From Flammula alnicola (Eukaryota > Basidiomycota > Agaricomycetes > Agaricales > Strophariaceae), in NCBI GenBank assembly GCA_015499995.1, contig JADNRV010000253.1, positions 1-64,000 on the forward strand: 64,000 nt of DNA, written 5' to 3'. This document shows, one piece after another, positions 1 through 12,974 of this stretch; within the stretch, counting starts at the first letter, position 1, and each line of letters opens with the position of its first letter. The position numbers and the translations under genes were made by a program. The notes below the pieces were generated by a model that was given only the letters and a program-made list of their open reading frames with translations, searched no databases and was not told the DNA's origin.

Positions 1-138
1 CATTGTCCAAGAAACGCGAGTCCTTAAACCTGAGCGCTAAGCAAGTACACACAAAAAGTGTCCCCATCGAACGTATTATGTATATCGAACATCATCGAAT
101 ATCCATTATCCAAACATCCCACATATAACACTCACACT

Positions 139-2408
139 TCACGATGGTGTTCCTCTATACCCCGCACCTCTCACCGACGCAGGGAAGAGCATCCCAGGAT
201 CTCCTTGCATGCTGAGAGGCGAGGCACTCCTCACAGGTTGTAGCGGATCGGGCGACGTCAGATAAAAGCTCGCCGTGTCATCCATCTCCAGCCCTCGTCC
301 ATGCGCCGCCGCAGCTGCAAACGGATCCGTGTACAAATCATCTGCCGAAAACACCTGGTTGGCTAACGAGGACGTCGAACCGGAAGCGGAGCGTTGCGGT
401 GTGTGATGGTAGTATGGTAGCGAAGGTCCGGGTGAAGACGAGTTGGCAAAGGTCGAAGGTAATGGACGAGGGCTGCCTGGCACGGGCACCCCATGCCTCG
501 GCGGAGGAGCCTGGCTATCAGCCGACGCTGAACGCGAACGGGCATGCCCCGGGCCTCCGGTGCCGTTCTGAAAGTCATCTTCGTACACCGATCCAGATGA
601 CGCAGATCGTGAAATGGAGTCAGATGCTGACCGCTGATGCGTATTCAAGTAATCTGGCGGCGAGGGGCCAGAAGCATTTGAAGGTGCAGGTAACGGACGA
701 GGGTTCTCGCTGGACAGCTTCCGACCATTAACAGCTGCGGGTCCTGGCCGCGATATCTGTTCAGCCCGATTTGACGACGCGAAGGAGTGGACAGGTGAAG
801 GGGTCCGCCGCTCGCTGAGATTGATGTCGGAGAATCGATCGAGTTCTTGGATGGGCGACATAAACCGATTCGGAGGTATGAGCGGCGGGTTGAATGCTGA
901 CCTCTCGATGGTATTATTTCCTGCCCTCGGAAATCGTCGGTTTGGACTGGGCGGCAGAGGTGCTGGTTGGTTGGGAACTGGAGGTACAGGAGGAGGAGGG
1001 GCTGGTACGCCGGACTAAACAGGACGAAATGATGCGAAGAAACGAGGCACGTAAATATCTGTTAGTAGGCCTTCAACGATGATAACGAAGTTACATACGT
1101 ATATCCTTGAAGTTACCATGGTACTCCTGGGAGACGACGAGCTATTTGAAGGCGGAACAATCCTCACATGCGAATCGATAGAACTATCATGAGTGAAAGA
1201 GCTCGGTTGGCTCGACCTCATCGTCGAACGTTCCACTCCGCCATTGCGATTCCTGATATCGATGACACTATTAGTCCGTCTCTCTTCGTCCGTAATCAAA
1301 TTCGTGCCCTCGTCTTCAAAACCCTGGTCGCCGCCTTCAGTGGGCTCCTCTATGCCTTCGTCCTGGCGGTCCTCGTGTCTCCTGACTTCAAAGGAACCAC
1401 GAGGACGCTCTGGGCCCCAAGACGTGAACGAAGACTGAGTGCCAGCGGACGAGGATGCCACCGTTGAAGATCTCGCTCATCCAGCCTAAAGCCACTCCTT
1501 GGCTGCACTTCGCGTATCGGCACAGGACGCCGCCTCCACGGAACAGGAATGTGCATGCCTCTGAGAGTCGAAGAGCTCGGTATACGCCAGCCGCGACCGA
1601 AGAGGAGGAATTGGTGGAATTGGGATCAGACTTTGACGGCTTCAAGTTCGACTGTTGTTGGAAAGGCGGGCTGAATGGATACACTCTGCCTCCAGGAACA
1701 CCAGAGCTTCCGGTCCTACAGTCGCAAGGTTCGAGTCCCATAGCCGGTTGATGGAACTGATGGTTTCCAGGAATCGTATCCCGGTTTGTATCAACAGCGA
1801 AAGCGGATCGATCATCGGAGAGGGTTTTGGTCTTGGCGGAGGAAAAAATTCGAGACCGGCTGCTCAATTTGCCAGTCATCATCGACGGTTGGCAGGTCCA
1901 CGGATTTGACTTTAGGCACATGGTGAAAAAGATGTACCACTTCGTCTCTCCACTCAAGATTAGCCAGTTTGCGTCGGTAAATGTAGAGGGAGAAGAGTGT
2001 CAAAGTATGGTGATAAGGTGGTGATGATGGGTAACACTATTTGGAAAATCGTCCATGGTTTCGGTGCGAGATGAACCACTGATGATAGGAAAATGTATAT
2101 AGAAAAGGACGGGACACGGTCAAAGTGTTATTCATAAACAAGAAAACAAAGAACGCACGGACGACTGCTTGCTGAATGTCAAAAGACGTATTCCCAGGTA
2201 CGTCCATCGAACCCCAGACTGGGATATCAATCCCTAACCCCCTGCTGAAGCTTGGAAGAGATGCACTTTCCGCAAGGTTGATCGAGTTGCTCGTACATGT
2301 ACCGGTCCACTGTGCGTACACAGGCAAAGTATTGTTTCCGGTGGCATAGGAGCATGCGGACCAGATGTTAAAATAAACCTTATTGCTGCAAGGATAACAT
2401 ATGAGCAT
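139..2408 (-). CDS. Basidiomycete single-pass membrane protein with long disordered tail (partial model)
   Basis: Several minus-strand coding blocks appear to belong to one intron-containing gene. The 5'-most block (about 2390-2143) follows an acceptor at TATCCTTGCAG and encodes a Cys/Trp-containing ectodomain piece (motifs VYFNIWSACSYATG, QWTGTC, IPVWGSMDV). This resembles a family common in mushroom-forming fungi with an extracellular Cys/Trp domain, one TM helix and a long Pro/Ser-rich cytosolic tail. The next block (about 2037-1850) ends in a basic/tryptophan stretch (YIYRRK, DDDWQIEQ) as expected just inside the membrane. Blocks at 1461-1100 and 861-139 are acidic then Ser/Pro-rich, low-complexity and disordered. 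The stop is at 139. The first exon with its signal peptide (perhaps upstream of 2440, where ACATG/GTAACG looks like a donor), the TM helix and the exact junctions were not resolved. Function is unknown. The family assignment is inferred from the ectodomain pattern. Confidence 0.42.
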
Positions 2409-2499
2409 CCACTAGTGCATAATATCAAAGGGTGGGTTGCGTTACCATGTACAAAGTGAAGGTATAGGAGTCACGTCTAAACACGGTGATCGGTGAGTT

Positions 2500-4382
2500 G
2501 TTACTGCAGAATTTAAGTTGGCACATACTTAATGGTGGTGGAGCTATCGTTCATTACATGTTGAATGCACGGTATCTCTCAGCTGACATGAGCTCTCTCC
2601 GTTGGTACCCTTCAACTGACAACGGCTGTAAGTCGCGCAAAATTCTGGGAAAGTATATTCAAAAAACGTACGATATCGTATCTTCCTGCCTGACGGTCAA
2701 AGAAGAAAAGTCAGTCAAGAAGTAGCGAAGAATGGACAAGAAGGCGCCCGGGAAGTGGGAATATAAACGAAGTGAAATGAAGTGACATGAAGCATGTCTG
2801 TTTGCGTCGCTACGCACCTGATCTTGGCCGACAACCAACTTCACACAGTGAAAAAGAAGACCAGCATCACCCAGCGTCGAATCTGCATTTCGGACATCGC
2901 ATAGGAGGCGTCCCGCGTAAATGTGAGGACTTTCACCTTAGCGTCGTGGTGGTGATGATAAAGAAGAACAAAGCCCGTTTGTCCTCTTTCGAATTCGCGA
3001 TATGTACGGGATCGGCGTTCGATTCCAAGAGAAGAGATCGGACCGTGCGTAGGAATGAGCTATAACTGAGCACCTAAGTCCAACGAATCCGGCGGTTCGA
3101 AGCAGCAAAACTTCTCACCTCAACGGGCCCTTGGACGGCTTTCCCGGATTGCCAGATGACAATCTGTCATCCTCATGCGCTAGATCACAGCTGCAACGGT
3201 CCACCGTCCCACCGGTTCCAAGGTATATTTCGGGTACGGATATTGATGCCTTTGCGACTAACTGGGGTTTAATTATGTCCGGTCGAACACATGGCGGTCA
3301 TATCTGGAGAACCCATCGAGAAAACAATTGACAAGAGAGCGAGGAGACCATGTTAAAGTGAGGCAAGAGCAACACGTTTACGGTATTAAAACTTGTATGC
3401 AGAGAGGTCGCAACGACATACATATACTGGTCAGGGACTCGTCGGACCTGGCAAGGAACACTATCATGACTGTAGGAATATATTGGTTTCCGTTACGGCC
3501 GGTCCTGGCCAATTGTTATTGTCCATCATTTTCGGATCTCCTAGATCCCCGCTGTTCACTAATGCCCCACAATTGAAATCGTTTAACTAAAGAAGGAAAA
3601 AACATTCTGTTACATATACGCGGCGCAATCTCATCTACCGCTAGAATTAATTTGCTTATTTTATCCGCACTCCGGTGAAAAAGAGAAGAAAACGTGTGCG
3701 ATCGGCGCAGCACAAGGACTCTCTTGGGCTCTCAGCTGAGGGAAGATCAAAGTCTAAGTAGATCATAGCGTACTCTGGGATTCAAGATCCAGGTTATATT
3801 TCGTCCTTTGGGAGGAAGATGATGTCGCTCTTCTAGTCTTCAAAGATGGCGGTACATACTTGTCTATGATCCCACCCATGAGCTTTTTCAGGAATATGTA
3901 CATACATCAGATAGGATGTGCCCCCACATGGTACCTATGACATGTCGACATCGGATGCAATGATCCACCGCAAAAGTCCCGCCTGTGCCCGCATGCAAGG
4001 CCAATTCACCCCACTCCGCTGAACAAAAATCAAAAAATCATATCAAAAGCCTCGTTCAGGGGTTTTACAGTAGATGTGTAGAAAGCAGGAAAAGAGGATG
4101 TGTTGTGCTTGTCATGAAATACGTAGATACAGGATAGTACATTACATTGGCCAGTAGACCTTTATGAAAGAATTGCGCGAGAAGGCCAAAGATAAGTATG
4201 CAAGAGTCGTGCTGATCAACGTCTGGGTATTGTATCACTTCACTCGCAACGGACAGGACGGGATAGGAGGGACAGAGGATAGGGAGGACGAGGGGGATAT
4301 CCTTGAAATGAAGACTGAAGGATGGAGCTCGATAGAGAAGAGCGCCTTAGCTTAAGCGATTTGCTCAGTCTCGATCTTCTCG
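2500..4382. other. Intergenic, no supported gene
   Basis: Only short ORFs without recognisable motifs, splice-consistent chains or codon bias are present. It would contain the promoter of the membrane protein to the left and the 3' flank of the sugar transporter to the right. I see nothing else I can support. Confidence 0.5.
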
Positions 4383-7378
4383 TTACTGTTCCTGCTGTGT
4401 CCTCATCACAGGCGCCTCACTATGTGAGACACCAGCTTGTTGTGCGGCCTTTTCTGAGATGGCAGCGACTGTGTCGTCACCGTCAAAGAGTCTAAATATT
4501 TGTTTCGGACAATCAGTGAATTGCGCTTGACAGAAGATGGAAAACGTACGCAGCGGTTTCCTCGAGACTACGCTGTATACGGTACATCACACAATTATCA
4601 GTATATTTACGAGCAGATAAAATGTTGAGGGCATACGTTTTTAGTCTCGATGATGAAGAAGTAACAGAAGACAGCCTCAAAGGCAAGCCAGACTACGTAT
4701 ACGATCTTTACAAGTTCCATTAGCCTTACAATATTAGAAAACGGACACAGAAGACACGCACGTAGTACTTCCAGGCAAGTTTATTAAGGGCAATCGGATT
4801 AACGTATCTGCCAAAAATGCGCTTAGAATAACATGTCTCAGAAGGTGAAAGGAAGAACTTACTGGTTGAAGATCAAAGAAAGGGAAATGGTGAAGTTGAA
4901 CACGGTGAAACCCTTTGCACGGAGAGAGTACGGAAGAATCTCGACGGTGTATCTTAAGAAGACATTAGTTAGAAGGCCGCTGACTGAGATGATCGGAAAT
5001 ATTTAACGTACGAGACAATTAAAGGCGTGAAGGCCAGCTAAAAAGATTTTAGTATAAAGGAAAAATGGGCCGTATGCTCGACACATACATCATCTTAAAG
5101 CAGTACGTCAGCTATATTCATGAAATATGAACGATGTTAACTCACAGAAGCCATAGAACAAGACTGAAAACATGATAAACAAAAGCCATCAACCTGAGAA
5201 TGTGAACGACGACAGGTAAAATACATACAGATCATGACGATGACAGTGTGCGCAGCCGCCTTGTTAGTATTATCGTGCGCGTAGATGGCGACACAAACGG
5301 TCTGGAGTAACCAGAACACAAACATGCCGATCGTTGAGGTCATGAATAAACGTCTTCGTCCGACTCGTTCGCAGAGGAATCCAGCGGAAATAGCAACGAT
5401 GAAGTTGAAAATGTTGAGTAGACCATTCTGAGCGCGAATTAAATGGATGTAGCATGGGCATAGTACATAGAGGACGTACAATGAGGAGTTGAGTATCGTG
5501 GTCGGTAACTGCAAATAAACTTTAGGCGTAGTCGGAGGAATATCCACTTTCATACGTACTGCCGATGCCAATGAAGACCTTGTTGAGATCTAGAGAGAAC
5601 TCATCAATTTTTAATTCTTTGATTTACACCTGAAAATATACATACAGTAGGATCTATGATGCAATCGCGACTCAGAACATGGGAATTTGTTCATAATGAA
5701 GGGAGATTACTCACACAAGACCGTTACCAGACCATTGAGAGAAGAAGGCCATGGCAACGATGATGCGCATACGGCGACGGTTACCGGGAGTCTTGATGAG
5801 AGAGAGCCAGCCGACGTTCGCCGCGACATCTCGATCGAAGGCGATGGCGGCCTTAATTTCTTCAAACTCGTATTGGACTAGAGGATCGTTCCTTTTAGGG
5901 GATAATGTCAGCTACCATCGCCCAAAGCACCGAGATGGATAGACGTACCTGTTGCCGTTGGCGTGGTAGTAAGCCAAGGTGTTAAGAGCCTCGTTCTCAC
6001 TAGAGCAGTTATAAATAGGTATTGCGGTCCGATGCAGGATCTACTTACCGTCCTTTGCTGACGAGCCAACGAGGGGATTCAGGGACGAACCAGATGAGGA
6101 AAATCTGGATAACAGAGGGCAATCCTTGGATAGCGGACGGGATGCGCCACGCCCAGTTGTTCGGGATTCGGAATGTGCCAAATGTCTATGATTAAAAACG
6201 GTCCATAAGTTCCCGACCCGCTCTATCAACCAAGCGTCCTTACCGTCCACGCCGCACTACAAGCATTCACGCATGGTGTCAGTCTTTGGTCAGTTGAATA
6301 GGATCATAGCGTACATGATACTTCCGAGATACCTAATTTTAGTGAGCAAATCAGAGTTAGCGAGTGCGAAGTCAGGTGGGGTGGGAATGGAACGGCGAGC
6401 GCGAGGACATTACTCGTGACCCATTTAAAGGAATCTATGCTTACCAGAGAGTGTTGTACATGGAAGTGGCTTGTGCTCGTTGGGTTGGGAAGGCTATTTC
6501 GGTAACGAGGAGAGGGGCTGCAGCAGCGGCGAAAGTAAGTCCGAACCCGATCAAGAATCTGTGCCGTGGGGTACGAGGTAAGAGAGGAGGCACGGGATAG
6601 TCAGATCACTCCGTTGAGCACGCCAAAACAAATCAGACAAAACGCACCGAGCGCCGATGAACATCCCGAAGGAATGGGAAACAGTCTGGAGGATGGTCGC
6701 CACCACCATGATAGCCGCGCCAATTAAAATAGCAGTACGACGTCCAAGCCCGTCAGTAACGTATGGTGAGATGGGGTATGCAGCCAGAGATCCGATGTTC
6801 TATGTTTGTGTTTATTGGAGGTCAGCGAACAAAGCATTTATTGTCCTGTGGGTAGATCCTACTTGAATCGCGTTGAAGAGGCCCAACTGAACGCATGGGG
6901 TTAGATGAGGAATCTTTGAAGGATCGTTTACATACTGTTCCGCCACGTGGGGTATTGAATTCGGTCTCCCATGCATCAACACTCTGCAGGCCGTCTTGGG
7001 AAATGGTTGAAAAGGAGTATCGACCCTGAAAAATGTGTATACGTACTCATCATACTCCCTGTCGGACACACATAAGACATGCGGAATAGACTTTGTGGGG
7101 GATCATGGGCTCACCATCGTATCCATTGGTTGACGATGTGATCAACCTGTCAAAGAGTTTAAGTTGGGGCTTCGAGCAAGATAAGCATGGAAAATAATGC
7201 ACAAGAGAACTATCCAGAGATTGAGTACAATGATTCCTGGATTTCCCCAGTCAGCTTAAGCCGTCTGTGTTACCAGAAAACGGGAATACTGACGACGGTT
7301 CTTATACCATGGTCGAGTGTCTGTGATAAGGTGAAGATATCCAGCGGTCGGTGCAGCAACAGCAGGACCAGCACCCAT
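4383..7378 (-). CDS. MFS sugar transporter (lactose-permease/hexose type)
   Basis: Multi-exon gene for a 12-TM sugar/H+ symporter-type protein of the plasma membrane. The start ATG at 7378 opens a 35-codon exon (7274-7378, beginning MGAGPAVAAPTAGYL) ending at CTG/GTAACA. Later exons give, in order: TSSTNGYDG; SVDAWETEFNTPRGGT (about 6930-6990); DGLGRRTAILIGA (TM2-TM3 loop, about 6720-6760); RFLIGFG and TQRAQATSMYNTLW; PESPRWLVSKGR (end of TM6, about 6050-6090); NGLLNIFNF with CERVGRRRLF (second-half GRR loop, about 5360-5420); YTVEILPYSLRAKGFTVFN (PYSLRAKG signature, about 4890-4950); and a C-terminal FIIETKNRTLEETAALFDG. The stop TAA is at 4383-4385. These are the hallmark sugar-porter motifs, and all are present. 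TM1 is short in my model, so one N-terminal exon may be missing. The substrate cannot be told from sequence. No frame disruption was noticed. Confidence 0.85.
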
Positions 7379-10300
7379 ATTGAAGTTCTGTCGTTAAGGG
7401 TAAGAGAACTTGAAGAGAGGGGATAAACCTTCTTCTTCTCATCCGAAGCTTTTAAAGCACTTCAACGTTTCCCAATGGGCAACTGAGGATGATCCCGGGC
7501 GATTTCTACATTTGGAGAGGGGCAGGAGCGGGGAGATTTGGCGGAGAATTGCATGGGTAGCTGTTATTTTTAACGCCCGAGCCTTTTCGCTCATCCAAGG
7601 TGTAGAATGTGCGGGTCTTGCCTCTCTTCGTGGATGTTGATAGTCTCAATGCAGCACTCCAGCCCACCCGTGGAGAAATCTAAACGAGCATTCCGATTCT
7701 AGGAAACGGCCGTTTTGGACTCTGGAGGCACAACACTCATCCAGAAGACGAGTGGGTCTTTGACACGGTCCTATAAAAAAGGCATGTCGGTCTCTTCGCC
7801 AAAAGTGTTTCTAGTTTTCTAGATCCAGGACTTCAGGCCTTCAAGGTTCCCTGACAGATCCGGGATTTCTCCAGTGGCAGTAGCATGGGGTAGTCCAGCA
7901 AAAATAGAACGAAATTTGGTGCATATCATCCTGCGGAGTAGCCTGCTAGCGAAAGGTTGAACACAGAGTCCGAATGTGGGAAGACCGGGATCAGTCATAA
8001 TTGCGTAATTGGGCAGAACCCGTTTAAAAAAGTGTGAGAGCTTTGAAATTCCCAGGTTCTTTTCCGCTATGGGGGCCGCCTTTCAGACCATCTTTCATTG
8101 CGGCTACCATCTCCATCAATCGCCTCCAAGCTATCCGACAGGTCAATCTTGTTCATTCCTTTCGAACCTGATTTCCGACTCATTCGGTTATGCCCAGCTT
8201 CGGATTCATTAGTTTCCCAGGAATTTCCGTCTGGACCATGTGTCATTTCGTTCAATTATAGTCATCTCTGGGGGAAGATGGGATCGCAATAGAATTGAAT
8301 ATGGTCTGTTGAGTCTATCTGAAATTTGAATGTCTCTTGTCTGACGTTTTCTCTTGAACACAGCATTTAGTACGCTCGAAGTTGGAAAGTGTGACGTTCT
8401 TTTTGTTCATTCATCAAACCTGATTGTCTGGCGGCACACAGGTATCTCCTCAAACGTTTTCCTACCTAATACACAAGGTGGAGTTTGCCTATCTTAAGTA
8501 GAGGGCTTTCACCGCGAAATCAGCGTGGGCTTGCCCTTCTTTTCAATACGATTGAAACGCCTCCCTCACAGTTTAGCTTCCTATGCCAAGGACCGACAAA
8601 GAAGTCGTTCTCATTCTTTAGTGGAGCTCTGTAGGCCAATCAGTCGCCGTGTATCCCGACCTCTGCTTCCACTATTTTTGGCGTATATCGCATGGGAACA
8701 CTTCGACCGAAATAATCCCTGAGCGCAAGTAGAAGATAGTCGACTTACCTATCTGCCTCGCGTTTTTCATATCCGATTTTCTCCCGAGTCGAAACTCAGC
8801 TACAGATAAGTGGGATCTGACAGAAAGTGGTTGGATAAAACTTGGATAACACGGAATCCGACGATTTTCAGCTCGCCTCGATCCTTTCAGGTTGGGAAGA
8901 CCTTGGTGAGTTCCTGGAGGGCGTTCTCTTCCAAGAATCAGAATGTGCGATTTACTCCAGCTTCTACCTTTCTTGACAGGCATCCCGACGGTATGTCTTC
9001 CGCTTCCATATAGCAGGGCAATATTGATGAACCTTTAATAACCAGCGGGTTTAATGGGGCTTGTGCGCGAGTTTCTCGGCTGCTACCATGTACAGATGTC
9101 GAAGCGCCACATATATATGTGTTTCGCGAGAACCCTCTGGTCGATTGGCAAAGTAATGGCTCAGAAAGTAAAAAAAAATTATTTTCACCTAAATTATGCG
9201 CCCTCTTTCCATGCCAATCTGCTTGAGAGGTTGAACAAGCCCACCACCGCCTATCGTCCTTAATCGAAGTTGACTATTGTCATCACTGTGGAACTGCGAA
9301 GCTAGTACGACACCTTTCCACGGTTGGTAAACGAGCCGCGGACGTCTGGAAGCCATTCAAGGGCCACAGTTTGAACTCCGGACTCGTATCTCCCCTCCAC
9401 GGACCAGGACAGAGCCAGATGTATCCGAAGCCCGTCAACTCGTTTTCTGTTGCCCGACTGAACCTCGTGTTGTCCTGGTAGTATGGCATAGGAACGGCAG
9501 CTCTCTCTGGCTTTTCTCGAAAAGAAAAAAAAAAGAAGCACGGCGCCATTCATCGTGGTTTCCGGTCCGCAGACTACAATGCGACTTCTATGATCTGTCT
9601 TTCGGGGAGCCGTCACGGGAAAGTGTCCAGTTTATCACCCACTATTGTTGGCTTTCAGGTGAGATCTTCGTGCATGTTTGCTTTCTACAGTCTTACTAGA
9701 GGTCGTCCTTTGACTGTGGTCTCCCATCTTGCCAGATCAGAGTTGATATCGTTCAAGCTTTCTTTTCCAAGAACAGATCGATATTCAGACCATGCGTTAC
9801 GTTGGTTCTCCGAACTGTGAGGTTCAAACTATACCCATCTTGACGTTCAATCCGGCTTCTACAGCTCAAACATGTGAGGGCTGGGGGGGGCATCCCATTG
9901 GAGCGCAGAAACGTCCGGTCTGCTCCACACCGCATTAGCGTGAAATCCACTAAATTGTATCCCAAATCTAGGTATTACAGGCGAACTGGGTTTAGTATTT
10001 GAAACCTGAATATTCATTGAATATTGGAATCAGTATCAACAAACATACAGTAAGTCTATCGGGCAGAGACGGTTGCAGGTATTCCTCGCCGATGGCGTCG
10101 TATCATCGGAAAAGATCATCGACTTCTCCTCAGTGTCAGGACTATTGCGTACGGTTCGAAGCTTCGGGGTAACCCTCTTTCACTTCTTTCGCCCTTCTTG
10201 CAGTCATTATTTCCGTGGATGTAGTCATCGTACTTACACATGCCCTATCGTGTCCGGACTTATTTCAGAAGAACATGCGTCTCATAATTATCAGGCGAAA

Positions 10301-10877
10301 GGTTTATTTCCTTGACGCCATCCTACGCAATGTATGCCGAATATGTTATCCGCGTGGGTAACTCACTCGCAGAGTTTCATATCTCATTTTCGTCAGACGC
10401 TTCCAACGCCTCAACGAAAGTATGAGTTCGAAGCGTTTGCGATCTCCTCTCGTTCTGCCATACAGGAACCTACACGAAGGGGGGGGAATTACACTCTAGT
10501 TAGAGTACTAAGCTTCGGATACAGACATTCGTGTCGAAGATCCCAGCTATCCAGGCGTCTTTGGGTCCCCATGTTATAATCCCCAAATGAAAAGTTGGGT
10601 ACATTCCAGAGAAGAATAACGAATCAATTACATAGTACTTACTTAATGTCGTGTAACGGTCTACAGCCTCTACGCGTTCATGCGGTATTTAACCCAGTCC
10701 TGTTGACCCGCTTCGTAGCCAGATGAATAGATTAATGGAGCGAAGATTATGAGTAGCAGAAATCCGCATAATTTCTGGATATGAACGCCTCCGAGTCTCA
10801 TGCCACATTATACGTGCATCTCCGACAGCATGGTAAGACGCCGACCGGGAGACGATGGCGATACGTTCGATCCCATT
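7379..10877. other. 3.5 kb gene-poor interval
   Basis: All ORFs here are under about 105 codons, overlap on both strands and carry no motif I recognise. I found no matching terminal repeats. It may be old degraded repeat DNA, since base composition is even and no frame is preserved, but this is inference. It includes the promoter of the sugar transporter just above 7378. Confidence 0.45.
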
Positions 10878-12766
10878 TTACTGGCACAAAACTCCAACCT
10901 CCGCGCTGAATTGACTGGAAAGTGGACGAACGAATATATTAGGCTTGGACGCCGCTAATTCAAGGTTGCCTTCAATGTCAGTAGTGACGACATCCTCAGG
11001 CCTGAGGGTGGTGACGGCCTTTCCTCTGGCCACTTGGTGCATGATCATGAGTGGAGATATCACCTAAATGATTTCACAATTAGAGCTTGAATATATACCC
11101 TTCAAAACTCTCTTCATAAACTCACGCAAATGTGTGGGAGGAGAAGCAGCGGGATCATACATCCGTTGAAGGCCTTCTTGTTTCCGAGCGAACAAAATGA
11201 CGTACACCACGCAAGTCACGACGATTAGAAAGCATGATTCAACATACATAACAATGATCCTCAAGTACGGTGACCTACATTGGGGCCCAAGAATTCGACG
11301 CATCATGTCTTGATGATACAAGAGTCGCATAGAAATCCGGGCGGTCAGAGTGATGTTGACGAATGTTGTCATCGAAATTATGATTATGATCCTCGTTAAC
11401 GGCGAGATATGGGCTGAGGCGGATAGTTGTGGCGTCAAGATTATACCAATTGACGCCAATGAAGTTAAAGTCAGAACACCATAAAGTATGACCCGACCAA
11501 ACCATGGAGCATTGTAATAAAATATCCAGCAACGCCAAAGCCATTTTGGACACGGAGATACCTGCGTCAAAACTCGCTCCCTCAAATCTTGCGAAACCCC
11601 ATTCACTGTAAGGCCATCGGCACCCCAGACAGCAATTGGAATAGAAAGCGCGGTTCATCCAGATGTGTAAGTTGATGCGTTTCCCTACCAAGCCCGCGAA
11701 AAAATGCTCTTGTGAGGTACAGTATGCCCCGACCCAGTGCGCCCGTGCTCAGCAGAAACATAACCACAACGTAGACGATGAGAAATATTCGCATGCGGTG
11801 GGTGTATGAATGCTTTTTGTTGCCTACTGGGAGTACCAAGCAGTGGAGAATAAGAGAGACGGTGGTGCCACAGGCGATGGCTGAGAGCAGGGTGCCTATC
11901 AGCTGCAGCTCCAGGAGAGTGGGCTCACCTATTATAGTTGTAGTTCATGTGGAAAATTAATTAAATTAAATAAAAATTAAATAAATTAAATCGAGAGAGA
12001 GAAAAGAGAACCCAACACAACCTCTCAGCGGCAGAATAAATTAATATAAATTATGCAAAATGTACCATCATGGATGCTAGTTTATTGTAGCATAGAAATC
12101 CAAAATTTTCTCAAGCGCTTTGCGCCCCAATGTATCTCGGACCATCAAATTCCATGTTCACACAAAATGCACATATTTTTTCTCTCGCGCAAAGCGCGAC
12201 CTTAAAAAAAGACTACCAATAAAACGTGGTTGTATTTGACAGACATGGCCTAAATTAATTGCATGGAATCTTTGCTACTGACTGGATTTAATTTCCAGTG
12301 AAAAGTCAAGGCAAAATTTTTGATTTTTCCTCTATTTTCAGGGTCTTACTTTTTAAGATTTGAGCCTCAATACATAATTCTACATGTGTCTCTGAATTCT
12401 CAGGATTTTTTTGGGCTTGATCCTATGTTTTCTCATGTGCAAGTATGCAATCAGGATGTAGGAAAGGTCACCCAGAGCAGAATTTCGCATTTTTGGTCAA
12501 AAAAAGTGTGCAAAGTCTCCATTTTTTTCAGACACATTGAAGAAGGTAGGAGCAACATTTTTATGAGGACAAAGTGAAATTTTTTACTGTGCTCAATCTT
12601 CCAAGGAGTACAAAGCTATGTATTTCCTGCCAGATGCTTTGTTTACATGTGTATAGGTTTTCAAACTCAGTTAGGTCCTAATTGTGCTACACGCATAATT
12701 TAACTGCCAGAGAGTGAACGAATGGTGATGGGCATTGCGTGATACGTTCGCGTGTCGCTTAGTCAT
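10878..12766 (-). pseudogene. Multi-pass membrane protein gene split by a transposable element
   Basis: Minus-strand exons encode a receptor-like fungal membrane protein. Exon 1 downstream of the insertion (from 11921) reads LLELQLIGTLLSAIACG, then VSLILHCLVLPVGNKKH, then RIFLIVYVVVMFLLSTGALG. The 11606-11064 region gives further helices (VILYGVLTLTSLASIGIIL, IIVMYVESCFLIVVTCVVYV). A last exon (11062-10878) after acceptor ATTTAG gives VISPLMIMHQVARGKA and stops at 10878. The pattern resembles 6-7-TM proteins abundant in Agaricomycetes; function is unknown. Element 11922-12708 lies inside exon 1. On its other side the same frame continues back to an ATG at 12766 (MTKRHANV...), and removing the element plus one target-duplication copy restores a continuous frame. 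So the gene looks recently disrupted. Middle-exon junctions are not fully resolved. Confidence 0.62.
11922..12708. mobile_element. Non-autonomous repeat element, copy 1 (787 bp, 8-bp target duplication)
   Basis: This stretch recurs at 59990-60779 at roughly 97% identity (about 20 scattered differences plus a 4-bp indel near 12280). Both copies begin GGCTCACCTATTATAG and end TTTAACTGCC. Copy 1 is flanked by GGAGAGTG (11914-11921) and AGAGAGTG (12709-12716), 7 of 8 identical, which indicates an 8-bp target-site duplication. Terminal inverted repeats are very short (GGC...GCC). The left end is AT-rich (TTAAATTAAATAAAAATT). No transposase is encoded. An ORF of 85-92 codons is shared by both copies but has no protein-like features. 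The 8-bp duplication fits hAT or KDZ-type mobilisation; the class is inference. Confidence 0.85.
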
Positions 12767-12974
12767 CAACGATCATCCAGAAAGTGTCCGACTCGACTCT
12801 GTGTCGTTTTCCCTTCATTCACACCATTCTCATGTATTACAAGTCACTAAAATTCAACATTATTTGGGTATTGTCATTATATGAGAAGATTAAATGTATT
12901 TAAGTACTATAAAGCTGCGAATATATGTGCTAGTACACTATTAAGTACAAGTAGTAAATGAGTGAAATGAGATG

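Noticed and set aside
12320..12577. 85-codon ORF inside element copy 1 (92 codons in copy 2) as a real protein
   Set aside because: Shared only because the element is shared; no start context, no domain, and the N-terminal part differs between copies by indels.
11922..12708. Element acting as an introner (spliced like an intron on the minus strand)
   Set aside because: The obvious splice pair (CA/GTTAAA with ATAATAG/GTGAGC) leaves an in-frame TGA at the junction.
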